Assembly: GCA_902479075.1 (NCBI GenBank)
Contig: CABSNK010000011.1
Location: 12,983-76,982 of the forward strand
Length of the DNA: 64,000 nt
DNA from: an uncultured Collinsella sp.
GTDB lineage: Bacteria > Actinomycetota > Coriobacteriia > Coriobacteriales > Coriobacteriaceae
Direction of reading: 5' to 3'
Part shown: one piece after another, positions 1-7,524 of the stretch
Position numbering within the stretch: the stretch's first letter is position 1
Layout of the letters: every line of letters starts with the position of its first letter
Program-made: the position numbers and the translations under genes
The notes under the pieces: generated by a model
Told to the model about the DNA's origin: nothing
The model's database searches: none
The model's input: the letters and a program-made list of their open reading frames with translations, nothing else

Positions 1-70
1 AGACGAGCGCCTGATAGTCGCCGCTCAATGGAACAAACGCATCCAGATCGCGGACGCGAAGGAGAAGAAC

Positions 71-961
71 ATGGACATCCGCAATCTCGAGGGCTCAATC
101 GTCGCCCTTGTTACGCCGTTTAAAAAGGACGGCAGCGTCGACTTTGACGCACTCGAGCGCCTTATCGATTTCCACCTGCAAAACGGCACCGACGCCATCC
201 TCACCCTGGGCACCACCGGCGAGAGCGCCACGATGACCGACGACGAGGACAACTCCGTTGTCGCCGCAGTGGTCAAGCAAGTTGCAGGACGCATCCCCGT
301 CATCGCCGGCTCGGGCTCCAACTCCACGCAGACCATGCTCACCAAGTCGCTCACCTACCAGGGCCTGGGCGCCGACGGCCTGCTGCTCATTACCCCCTAC
401 TACAACAAGTCCAACGAAGAGGGCATCTACCAGCACTTTAAGACCGTCGCCGATGCCGTGGACATCCCCTGCATCCTGTACAACATCCCCGGCCGTTGCG
501 GCTGCGGCATCAGCGAGCGCAACGTAGAGCGCCTGGCCGCACATCCCAACATCATGGGTATTAAGGAAGCCTCGGGCAACGTCGCCTACGCGGCCAAGAT
601 CGCCCACCTGCTGTCCGACGACTTCCGCATGTACTCGGGCGAGGACGCCCTCACCGTGCCGCTCATGAGCCTGGGCGCTTCGGGCACCATCAGCGTGTGG
701 GCCGACGTTCAGCCGCAGCTCGTGCACGACATGTGCCGCGCCTATCTGGACGGCGACGTGGAGCGCGCCCGCGATATCCAGATTGCCGGCCAGCCGCTCA
801 TCAATGCCCTCTTTAGCGAGGTCAACCCCATCCCCGTCAAGGAAGCACTCGCCCAGATGGGTATGATCGAGGCAAACTACCGCATGCCGCTGCGCCCCAT
901 GGCAGACGACACGCGCTCCGCACTTACCGATGCTCTGAAAGGAGCTGGTCTGCTTGATTAA
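71..961 (+). CDS. dapA: 4-hydroxy-tetrahydrodipicolinate synthase
   Basis: Condenses pyruvate with aspartate semialdehyde, the first committed step of lysine/diaminopimelate synthesis in the cytoplasm. The 296-residue length is standard for this TIM-barrel family. Visible motifs are GTTGES near residues 47-52, the ILYNIPGR segment with Tyr137, and IMGIKEASG with the Schiff-base lysine at 165. The ATG follows a GGAG site about 7 bases upstream. It is the first gene of a tight dapA-dapB-dapH operon; its last codons overlap the dapB start. Upstream, a TGA at 12-14 could end a preceding gene, but too little sequence is present to tell. Function is secure from motifs and neighbours. Confidence 0.97.
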   Translation: MDIRNLEGSIVALVTPFKKDGSVDFDALERLIDFHLQNGTDAILTLGTTGESATMTDDEDNSVVAAVVKQVAGRIPVIAGSGSNSTQTMLTKSLTYQGLGADGLLLITPYYNKSNEEGIYQHFKTVADAVDIPCILYNIPGRCGCGISERNVERLAAHPNIMGIKEASGNVAYAAKIAHLLSDDFRMYSGEDALTVPLMSLGASGTISVWADVQPQLVHDMCRAYLDGDVERARDIQIAGQPLINALFSEVNPIPVKEALAQMGMIEANYRMPLRPMADDTRSALTDALKGAGLLD

Positions 962-1694
962 GACCGTCATTATGGGAACGGGCCGCATGGGCTCGCTCAT
1001 CCGCACCACCGCCGAGGGCATTGTCAACACCGCTGGAGAGCCCGTTTTTGACATCGTCGCCCAGATCGGCTTCGACTTGTCCGAGCTCGAGAGCGCACCG
1101 GCCGCCGATGTAATCATCGACTTCTCGAACGTCGTGACCTTCGATGCCGTTGTCGCCTATGTCGAGCGCACGGGTGCCGCACTCGTTTCCGGCACCACGG
1201 GCTATACGCCCGAGCAGGTGGATCGCCTGCGCGAGCTGGGTCAGAACGCCCGTGTTATGCACTCGGGCAACTACTCTATCGGTATCGCCGCCCTGCGCCA
1301 TCTGGTTGCCCAGGCCACGCGCGAGCTGCCCGGCTTTGACTGCGAAATCGTCGAGACGCACCATAATCAAAAGGTCGACGCCCCCAGCGGCACTGCCAAG
1401 TTGTTGCTCGACGCCGTCGTCGAAGCCGAGCCCGGGGCAGGCTACCACCCCGTCTATGGCCGCGAGGGCATGTGCGGCGCGCGCGACCCCAAGGAGATCG
1501 GCATGCACTCGCTGCGCGGCGGCACCGTCGCCGGCGTGCACGAGGTAAGCTTTTTCGGCCAGGACGAGGAGGTCACGCTCGCGCACCGCGCCACGAGCCG
1601 TCAGATCTTCGTCAACGGCGCCCTGGCAGCCGCGCAGAAGCTCGTCACCCGCGAGCCTGGCTTCTATACGTTCGACCAGGTCATGTTTGCCTAA
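954..1694 (+). CDS. dapB: 4-hydroxy-tetrahydrodipicolinate reductase
   Basis: NAD(P)H-dependent reductase acting directly after DapA. The N-terminus has the dinucleotide-binding GTGRMG (residues 8-13), and the catalytic segment ETHHNQKVDAPSGT spans about 134-147 with the His-His pair and Lys140. The start is TTG at 954, eight bases inside dapA, preceded by AAAGGAG; this overlap suggests translational coupling. Length (246 residues) matches the family. No alternative function is likely. Confidence 0.96.
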   Translation: MIKTVIMGTGRMGSLIRTTAEGIVNTAGEPVFDIVAQIGFDLSELESAPAADVIIDFSNVVTFDAVVAYVERTGAALVSGTTGYTPEQVDRLRELGQNARVMHSGNYSIGIAALRHLVAQATRELPGFDCEIVETHHNQKVDAPSGTAKLLLDAVVEAEPGAGYHPVYGREGMCGARDPKEIGMHSLRGGTVAGVHEVSFFGQDEEVTLAHRATSRQIFVNGALAAAQKLVTREPGFYTFDQVMFA

Positions 1695-1733
1695 CCAGGT
1701 ATCAACCGGATCCACTCAAAGGAGAGACAGCAA

Positions 1734-2453
1734 ATGAGTAATGCAGCCGAGATGGATGCACAGGAGATTATCAACTACATCGCAACCGCGCCCAAGAAAA
1801 CGCCCGTCAAACTGTACGTGCGCGAAAAGCCGGGCATGAAGGTCCAGTGGGGCAATGCGCACGTCTACGGCGGTCGTCGTGGCAAGACCGTCTTTGGTGA
1901 CTGGGATGAGCTCAAGGCAATCCTCGACGCCAACGCCGACTCCATCGACTACTACGACGTAGAGAACGACTGCCGCAACTCCGCCGTGCCCATGCTCGAC
2001 CTCAAGGGTATCAACGCCCGCATCGAGCCGGGCGCGATCATCCGCGACCGTGTCGAGATTGGCGATCGCGCCGTCATCATGATGGGCGCCATCATCAACA
2101 TCGGCTCCGTCATTGGCGAAGGCTCCATGATCGACATGGGCGCTGTGCTGGGCGGCCGCGCCACCGTGGGCAAGAACTGCCACATCGGCGCCGGCACCGT
2201 GCTGGCAGGCGTCGTGGAGCCCGCCAGTGCCACGCCCGTCATCATCGAGGACGACGTTATGATCGGCGCCAATGCCGTGGTCCTGGAGGGCGTGCGCGTG
2301 GGCAAGGGTGCTGTCGTTGCCGCCGGCGCCGTATGCGTCGACGACGTCCCCGCCGGCGCCGTCGTGGCCGGTGTCCCCGCCCGCGTCATCAAGATGCGCG
2401 ACGAGAAGACCGACAGCAAGACCGGCCTGGAAGAGGGCTTACGTCAACTCTAG
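1734..2453 (+). CDS. dapH: Tetrahydrodipicolinate N-acetyltransferase
   Basis: Acetylates tetrahydrodipicolinate with acetyl-CoA, placing this organism on the acetylase branch of diaminopimelate synthesis. The 239-residue protein has an N-terminal domain (about 1-85) and a left-handed beta-helix of hexapeptide repeats from about 90 to 220 (for example IEPGAIIRDRVEIGDRAVIM and VGKNCHIGAGTVLAG). The length and N-terminal domain fit DapH better than the longer succinylase DapD. ATG 1734 follows AAAGGAGA. It closes the dap operon and is followed by hairpins. The later aminotransferase and deacetylase steps are not in this operon; the aminotransferase at 6243-7406 is a possible contributor. Confidence 0.93.
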   Translation: MSNAAEMDAQEIINYIATAPKKTPVKLYVREKPGMKVQWGNAHVYGGRRGKTVFGDWDELKAILDANADSIDYYDVENDCRNSAVPMLDLKGINARIEPGAIIRDRVEIGDRAVIMMGAIINIGSVIGEGSMIDMGAVLGGRATVGKNCHIGAGTVLAGVVEPASATPVIIEDDVMIGANAVVLEGVRVGKGAVVAAGAVCVDDVPAGAVVAGVPARVIKMRDEKTDSKTGLEEGLRQL

Positions 2454-2531
2454 GGCTGCGCAGTTTTACCAAACCGCGCAACTAGTCGACGCTGCAAACG
2501 GCCCAGAGCGGCAATCTGACGTTCAATCGTC

Positions 2532-2556
2532 GGGCATGACCAAAAGGTCAATGCCC
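2532..2556. terminator. Imperfect hairpin downstream of dapH
   Basis: Ten-base arms (GGGCATGACC at 2532-2541 and its partner at 2546-2556 with one bulge) enclose an AAAA loop, followed by a pyrimidine-rich stretch. It may end or process the dap transcript. No clean T-run follows, so the call is tentative. Confidence 0.35.
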
Positions 2557-2636
2557 TCCTCTTTCACGTCACCTTGCTCGCTCTGGGGCGTTTTCGCTGA
2601 CGTATGTTCAACCAGTGGCGTAATTAAGCCCCAAGT

Positions 2637-2679
2637 AAAAAGGCCGAAGCCCTCATCCGAGGCTTCGGCCTTTGTTTTT
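2637..2679. terminator. Bidirectional intrinsic terminator between dapH and the convergent nucleoid-protein gene
   Basis: An 11-bp GC-rich stem (AGGCCGAAGCC and its complement) with a short loop is flanked by AAAA on the left and TTTGTTTTT on the right. It can therefore terminate rightward dap transcripts and leftward transcripts of the 2700-3713 gene. Confidence 0.85.
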
Positions 2680-2699
2680 CAGCAGCGCCCAAGCGCAGT

Positions 2700-3713
2700 T
2701 TATCGATTCTCAATTGACCCGATGTTTTTGAGCTCGATGGAGATGAGGCCGTTGGGCTCGTTGACGAACTCGATATACTCGGAGTTCGAACCCATCTCGG
2801 CCGGGAAGCTGATCTCGATGCCCGTGTCGGTACGAATCTTGTGATTGCGCACGGCCGCGCGTTCGACCTGCTTGCGCTCCACGGGCACGCGCTCGGGCAC
2901 CTTCTCCTCGGTCAGCGCCGCACGCACGCTCTCCTTGATAACCGGCTCGTCCTCAAAGACCTCATCGACGATATCCCAAGGCGGCAGCTCCTCGTCGTCT
3001 TCAACCTTCTCGGCAACGGCGGCTTTGACCTTGGCGAGCGCTACGGCCGTGTTGGCGCCGTGCTCTTCAGCGACCTCCTCGACCACGCGCGTCACCGTGT
3101 CGATGACCTCCTTACCCGAAACGCCCGTGTCGCATTGCAGCAGGCCGTCGGGAATGAGCATGCGATCCTCGCCGGCAATCTTGCGCTTCTTGTCCACGTA
3201 GCCGATCTCCATGGTGCTTGCGCGCACGATGGCATAGCTCGGCACCTTTTGCGAGGGGTTCGGCAGAATGGCGTAGTGGCGCGCGATGTCGTTGCGCACC
3301 TCCCCCTCCTCGCGGCCCACTTCGTGCATAAAAGCCTGCTTGGAGCCCAGCAGCATCACGGCAAACCAGCGGGCATCCTCATCGTCGTCAAAATCGGCCA
3401 CGAGCACGTCGGTGGACTCGGCTTTCTCGGCTTTGGTGAGCTCGGAAGAGATAAACTCCGCAATCTGCTGCGACAGGTCCACGAACTCGCGCTCGCCAAA
3501 GAAATAGCCCTTGAGCTCGCCGCCAAACGCAGAGTTCTCGGCAAACGTGGCGCGTTTATTGTCGGCCGAGGTGCGTGCACGGCGCAGATGCGTGGTTACG
3601 AAATTGCGCACGGCACGGCTTTCGGTATCGAGCTCGCGCTGGCTCATAACGTTGACGGCAGAGTCAAAGTCCAGGATATGCAGAATCGCGTGATTGATTT
3701 TCATATACGGCAT
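2700..3713 (-). CDS. Nucleoid-associated protein, NA37/YejK family
   Basis: A 337-residue protein recognisable as the NA37 (YejK-like) family from its N-terminus (MKINHAILHILDFDSAV), the mid-protein segment around DVLVADFDDDEDARWFAVMLL, and the C-terminal region ending in ELKNIGSIENR. Family members associate with bacterial nucleoids; the molecular role is poorly defined. The start at 3713 (MPYMKIN) and the internal ATG at 3704 (MKIN) are both possible, since neither has a strong Shine-Dalgarno site. It is transcribed alone leftward and ends at the shared terminator with dapH. A charged insert near residues 225-290 is rich in Glu and Val. Confidence 0.85.
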   Translation of the reverse strand: MPYMKINHAILHILDFDSAVNVMSQRELDTESRAVRNFVTTHLRRARTSADNKRATFAENSAFGGELKGYFFGEREFVDLSQQIAEFISSELTKAEKAESTDVLVADFDDDEDARWFAVMLLGSKQAFMHEVGREEGEVRNDIARHYAILPNPSQKVPSYAIVRASTMEIGYVDKKRKIAGEDRMLIPDGLLQCDTGVSGKEVIDTVTRVVEEVAEEHGANTAVALAKVKAAVAEKVEDDEELPPWDIVDEVFEDEPVIKESVRAALTEEKVPERVPVERKQVERAAVRNHKIRTDTGIEISFPAEMGSNSEYIEFVNEPNGLISIELKNIGSIENR

Positions 3714-3780
3714 TCCGTTCTAGATCGATTTCGGCACGAACCAGTATAGCGGTCGAGCCCGCCCCAGGCGCATCGAAGAT

Positions 3781-3811
3781 TGGTGCATCGGGGACAGGTT
3801 GCTTTGCACCA
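3781..3811. repeat. 31-bp palindromic repeat, copy A
   Basis: Ends in TGGTGCA and TGCACCA, so it can form a hairpin, with a GGGGACAGGTT core. It matches copy B at 4996-5026 at 27 of 31 positions. The two copies bracket the 3816-4976 gene in the same orientation. It resembles REP-type intergenic elements; the family is inferred. Confidence 0.6.
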
Positions 3812-3815
3812 ATGG

Positions 3816-4976
3816 CTAGCGCAGGAGCTCGGACTGCCAAGCCTCGAGCTGTTCTGCCAAACTCTTGCCGGCGGCGGGCATGTCGATCTGGGGTCGTTTG
3901 GGCAGCAGCGCACACTTAAGAATTGCCACGATGGTCTGCGAGACAAAGCGTCGCGTATCCTTGTCAAACCCTTGCGCAGCCTGGAGCATCACGGGCAGGC
4001 TCTCGCGCAGATTCCCAGCGATATCCGCAAACCGCTCAGCACCCGTAGCCTCAAACACGGAGAACAACGCATCTACAAAACGCTCGCGCTCGCTAGGCGA
4101 AACTGCAAGCAGCATCTCGCGAATGGAGCCATCAACGTATCGAGCACCGGCGGACAGGCGCTCACAGTACACGAAGTCGCGACCATCAACCACCCAGCTA
4201 AAGGGATTGTGCTGCAGCAGACTGAACTCGGTGCTCTCAACGATGGCATAGTCCTCCTGCGTCTCGAACATCATGCCAAAGATCGACGACCGAGGTAGCG
4301 TCTTGTCGATTCGACCGGAAAGATCGGCAAAGGCGTTGCCGTTCAGAAACTCCTCGACGAAACCCGGACCATCATGGGAATACGCCCGTTCGATTCGCGC
4401 ACGGGCGACATCGGAGCACATCGCCGCACCGTACACCGCAAGGTTTCCACCCTTGGAATGACCTCCGCACAAAAGCGGCCCGTCAATCGCATCCGCCGCC
4501 TCGTCCACATAACGCGCCGCGGATTCCTGGGCCGGCACAGGATACCGGAACGCCATGTTAAAGTCCTCTTTCCAGCCCACAATCGTGCTGTCGGTCCCCC
4601 GGAAGGAAAGATAGCTAAACCCCGCCGGAAACCGGAACGCCATGGCTGCAAACTGCTCTGTCGCCACCACATCGCTCACGGCACGATAGCCGCAAACGTG
4701 CACGCCACGGTAGCGAGGGCTTGCTGCCACGGCCTCCAACAAGGCCCTGCTCCCCTCTGGATCCCACAAGTCGTCAATCATGTCCCGGTAGCACTCGGCA
4801 CGCAGCAGCTCGCGTACGTCTAGGCCCTGCCAGTTCGTCAGCTCCGCCATATCACCCGGCAAACGCAAATAGGACAACCACGCAAAGACGAGGCTATCCA
4901 CCGCGCAGAACGGCCTCTCCTCAAACGGATCAAACGCCGTCTGGGCATAGGTCAAAAAATTAGGCGAATCCGACAT
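3816..4976 (-). CDS. Mbeg1-like (DUF2974) alpha/beta-hydrolase
   Basis: A 386-residue cytoplasmic protein of the DUF2974/Mbeg1-like group. It carries the lipase-type nucleophile elbow GGHSKGGN (about residues 170-177, Ser as presumed nucleophile) and a preceding SYLSFRGTDST strand like the lipase oxyanion segment. The substrate is unknown; members are generally annotated as putative lipases or esterases. The start ATG at 4976 follows GGGAGGG. The gene stands alone between two palindromic repeats, five bases from copy A at its 3' end and about 20 bases from copy B at its 5' end, so the upstream repeat lies in the likely promoter or leader. Confidence 0.8.
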   Translation of the reverse strand: MSDSPNFLTYAQTAFDPFEERPFCAVDSLVFAWLSYLRLPGDMAELTNWQGLDVRELLRAECYRDMIDDLWDPEGSRALLEAVAASPRYRGVHVCGYRAVSDVVATEQFAAMAFRFPAGFSYLSFRGTDSTIVGWKEDFNMAFRYPVPAQESAARYVDEAADAIDGPLLCGGHSKGGNLAVYGAAMCSDVARARIERAYSHDGPGFVEEFLNGNAFADLSGRIDKTLPRSSIFGMMFETQEDYAIVESTEFSLLQHNPFSWVVDGRDFVYCERLSAGARYVDGSIREMLLAVSPSERERFVDALFSVFEATGAERFADIAGNLRESLPVMLQAAQGFDKDTRRFVSQTIVAILKCALLPKRPQIDMPAAGKSLAEQLEAWQSELLR

Positions 4977-4995
4977 GGCCCTCCCATCAACTATG

Positions 4996-5026
4996 GTGCA
5001 TTGGGGTCAGGTTACCTTGCACCAAA
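4996..5026. repeat. 31-bp palindromic repeat, copy B
   Basis: Second copy of the element at 3781-3811, with the same TGGTGCA/TGCACCA ends and a GGGGTCAGGTT core. Its right end runs into the A-tract that serves as the T-run of the ldh terminator on the other strand. Confidence 0.6.
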
Positions 5027-5061
5027 AAGGCGCCCGGGCCGTGTGGACCCGGACGCCTTCA
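5025..5061 (-). terminator. Intrinsic terminator of ldh
   Basis: Twelve-base arms at 5029-5040 and 5050-5061 pair with one mismatch; on the minus strand they are followed by TTTTT (plus-strand AAAAA at 5026-5030). It lies about 30 bases past the ldh stop codon. Confidence 0.85.
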
Positions 5062-5090
5062 TTGTAACTTTTTGCTCTAGCAAGCTTGAT

Positions 5091-6041
5091 TTAGCAGGAG
5101 AAGTCGACGCTGTCGATGATGTCCTTGAGGGCCTTTGCAGAGGCGGTGAGCTCATGCTGCTCGCCATCGTTCAGCGGCACGGGGACGCGGCAGACAACGC
5201 CGTCGCGGCCAACGACCGTCGGCATGGAGATGGCAAGATCGGACAGGCCATACTCGCCCACCATGAGCGAGGAAACGGGCAGAACGGTCTGCTCATCGCG
5301 CATGACGGCAGTGCAGATGCGCTTAACGGCCATGGCGACGCCGTAGTAGGTGGCGTGCTTCTTCTCGATGATGGTGTAGGCGGAGTTCTTGACGTCCTCG
5401 GCGATGCGCTTCTCGGCAGCCTCATGCTCCAGATGACCGTGAAGCTCGCAGAAGGTGTTCAGCGGCACGCCGGCAACCTGGGCGCTGGACCAAGCGACAA
5501 ACTCGGAGTCGCCGTGCTCACCCATGACATAAGCCTGAACGTCGCGCGGGTCAACCTCGACGTGAGCGCCGAGCATCTGCTGCAGACGGCCGGTGTCGAG
5601 CACGGTACCGGAGCCGATGACATGGCCCTCGGGCAGGCCGGACATCTTGATGGCGGCGTAGGTCAGAACGTCGACCGGGTTGGAGACGATGAGCAGAATG
5701 CCGTCGAAGCCGGACTTCTTAATCTCGGGGATAATGGACTTAAAGATGTTAACGTTCTTGTTGACCAGGTCCAGGCGGGTCTCGCCGGGCTTCTGGGCAG
5801 CGCCAGCGGTGACGACGATCATGGCGGCGTCGGCGACATCGGAATAATCGCCAGCGTAGATCTTCATCGGCTCGGCAAACGTCATGCCGTGCGCAATATC
5901 CAGAGCCTCACCCTCAGCGCGGTTCTTGTCCACGTCGATGAGAACCATCTCGGAGAACAGACCACTCTGCATCAGCGCGAACGCCGAAGACGAACCGACG
6001 AAACCGCAGCCGACAATAGCGACCTTCTTCTCGTTAACCAT
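5091..6041 (-). CDS. ldh: L-lactate dehydrogenase
   Basis: Reduces pyruvate to L-lactate with NADH, regenerating NAD+ in fermentation. The 316-residue product has the Rossmann motif GCGFVGSS (11-18), the NAD-binding acidic residues after VLIDVD, the catalytic loop AQKPGETR with Gln83 (lactate rather than malate specificity) and Arg89, Arg152, and the catalytic GEHGDSE with His176. The start at 6041 (MVNEKK) is chosen over longer frames because GGGAG precedes it and family alignment begins there. A strong terminator-like hairpin sits only about 27 bases upstream of the start, within the probable leader. Confidence 0.96.
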   Translation of the reverse strand: MVNEKKVAIVGCGFVGSSSAFALMQSGLFSEMVLIDVDKNRAEGEALDIAHGMTFAEPMKIYAGDYSDVADAAMIVVTAGAAQKPGETRLDLVNKNVNIFKSIIPEIKKSGFDGILLIVSNPVDVLTYAAIKMSGLPEGHVIGSGTVLDTGRLQQMLGAHVEVDPRDVQAYVMGEHGDSEFVAWSSAQVAGVPLNTFCELHGHLEHEAAEKRIAEDVKNSAYTIIEKKHATYYGVAMAVKRICTAVMRDEQTVLPVSSLMVGEYGLSDLAISMPTVVGRDGVVCRVPVPLNDGEQHELTASAKALKDIIDSVDFSC

Positions 6042-6067
6042 TAGAAACTCCCATCTCTCTCCACAAA

Positions 6068-6098
6068 CAAGCCGCCCGGGAACGACCCGAGCGGCTTG
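6068..6098 (-). terminator. Terminator-like hairpin immediately upstream of ldh
   Basis: Thirteen-base arms (CAAGCCGC followed by a C/G-rich stretch) pair almost perfectly; on the minus strand TTTGT follows. It can terminate the aminotransferase transcript arriving from 6243. Because it lies just before the ldh Shine-Dalgarno site it could also attenuate ldh transcription. The AT-rich stretch 6110-6240 holds possible promoter elements but none I can fix. Confidence 0.75.
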
Positions 6099-6242
6099 CC
6101 GTAATCCCAATACATCCAATCGGGACTTTGATTATGCTCCTATTCGCAGCCAAATATCGACCGTTTGCCGAAATTATTTGCAGAATTCGTAAAATAACTG
6201 CACGAAATCGGTTTCGAGCTATTGACGAGCCGAAATAGCTTT

Positions 6243-7406
6243 CTAATACAGGCCCGCTTCGCGGATGGCCTCGACAGCCAAAGCGATCTGGTCGGGCGGC
6301 AAAACCAGCGCCATACGCACGTGTCCCTCGCCCGAAGGACCAAAGCTCGCGCCCGGCGTCACCACAACACCGGCCTTCTCCATGAGCTCCTCGCAAAACG
6401 TCATGGAATCGGTGCGACCACCGGGAAGCTTGGCCCACACAAACATGGAGCCATGCGCGTTGGGACGCTCCCAGCCCAGGCCCTCAAGACCGTCGCACAG
6501 GGCATCGCGACGCTCCTGGTACTTCAAACGCTGCGCCTCGACCTCATCACGCGGACCGTTCAGGCAGGCGATAGCAGCCTTCTGGATCGGGAAGAACATA
6601 CCGAAGTCGATCTGGCTGCGTAGCTTGGCAAAGGCAGAGACCACGTCCTCGCGGCCGACCAAAAAGCCGATGCGAGCACCGGTGACGTTAAACGACTTGG
6701 AGAGCGAGAAGAACTCAACGCCCACCTCGAGCGCACCGGGATACTGCAAGAAGCTGCCGCCCGGCTCGCCGTCGAACACGATGTCGGAGTACGCGTTGTC
6801 ATGGACGATGAGCAGGTCGTGCTCGCGGGCAAAAGCGATGATCTCCTCGTAGATCTCGGGCGTGCCCACCGAGCCCACCGGGTTGGCGGGCAGCGACACG
6901 ATCATATACTTGGCGCGGTCGGCCACTTCGGGATCGATGCCCGCCACATAGGGCAGGTAATTGTGCTCGGCAACCAGCGGATAGTACTCGAGCTTGGCAT
7001 CGGCGATCTTGGCACCCGCCTCAAAGACCGGGTAGCACGGATCGGGAACCAAAATAGTGTCGCCCGGATCGAGCAGGGCCAGGCCCAAATGGCCCACGCC
7101 CTCCTGCGTGCCGTTGCACGACTGCACCATGGACGGCGTAATGCCGGAGACACCAAAGCGACGCTCATAGTAATCGCACACGGCCTGCTTGAGTTCGGGC
7201 AGGTCACGCAGGGCATACTTCCACATCTCGGGATCTTTGGCTGCTTGCGTGAGCGCCTCGACCACGTGGTCGTACGGCTTAAAGTCGGGCGTGCCCACGC
7301 TCATGTTGTAAATGGTCTTGCCCTGAGCCTTCAGCGCGAGCAGTTTGTTGTTGAGCGAGGCGAAGACCTCCGCGCCAAAGCGGTCGAGACGCTGCGATGC
7401 CTGCAT
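6243..7406 (-). CDS. PLP-dependent class I/II aminotransferase (DapL/PatA-like)
   Basis: Fold-type I aminotransferase of 387 residues. PLP-site residues visible are NPVG near 175-178, D203 and Y206 in VHDNAYSD, and the Schiff-base Lys237 in SLSKSFNVTG. The N-terminal pattern (NMSVGTPDFKP, then WKYALRDLPELKQAV) resembles LL-diaminopimelate and related aminotransferases. With dapH in the window, a role in acetyl-diaminopimelate transamination is possible, but aspartate or alanine aminotransferase activity cannot be excluded. Start 7406 (MQASQRL) follows AAAGGTGG. It is flanked by terminators on both sides and so is probably its own transcription unit. Confidence 0.82.
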   Translation of the reverse strand: MQASQRLDRFGAEVFASLNNKLLALKAQGKTIYNMSVGTPDFKPYDHVVEALTQAAKDPEMWKYALRDLPELKQAVCDYYERRFGVSGITPSMVQSCNGTQEGVGHLGLALLDPGDTILVPDPCYPVFEAGAKIADAKLEYYPLVAEHNYLPYVAGIDPEVADRAKYMIVSLPANPVGSVGTPEIYEEIIAFAREHDLLIVHDNAYSDIVFDGEPGGSFLQYPGALEVGVEFFSLSKSFNVTGARIGFLVGREDVVSAFAKLRSQIDFGMFFPIQKAAIACLNGPRDEVEAQRLKYQERRDALCDGLEGLGWERPNAHGSMFVWAKLPGGRTDSMTFCEELMEKAGVVVTPGASFGPSGEGHVRMALVLPPDQIALAVEAIREAGLY

Positions 7407-7425
7407 GGTGCCACCTTTCGATATG

Positions 7426-7456
7426 AAAAACGCGGCGCTCCGACAAGAGCGCCGCG
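7426..7456 (-). terminator. Perfect intrinsic terminator between nadE and the aminotransferase
   Basis: Ten-base perfect arms (CGCGGCGCTC at 7431-7440, complement at 7447-7456) are followed on the minus strand by TTTTT. It terminates nadE, but ends only about 20 bases before the aminotransferase start, so any aminotransferase promoter in 7457-7524 would have to read through it. Confidence 0.88.
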
Positions 7457-7524
7457 CGATACGGGCCATCAGATTGCAAAAGTGTAACGCTTGCAACCCT
7501 CGTATTGGTTCAATTTAGCCAACC

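Noticed and set aside
95..1117. Long minus-strand frame opposite dapA and dapB
   Set aside because: Antisense shadow of well-identified genes, with no ribosome site and an Ala/Val/Gly-rich composition typical of high-GC shadows. The same applies to long frames opposite pgi (28911-30662) and nrdD (59276-60967).
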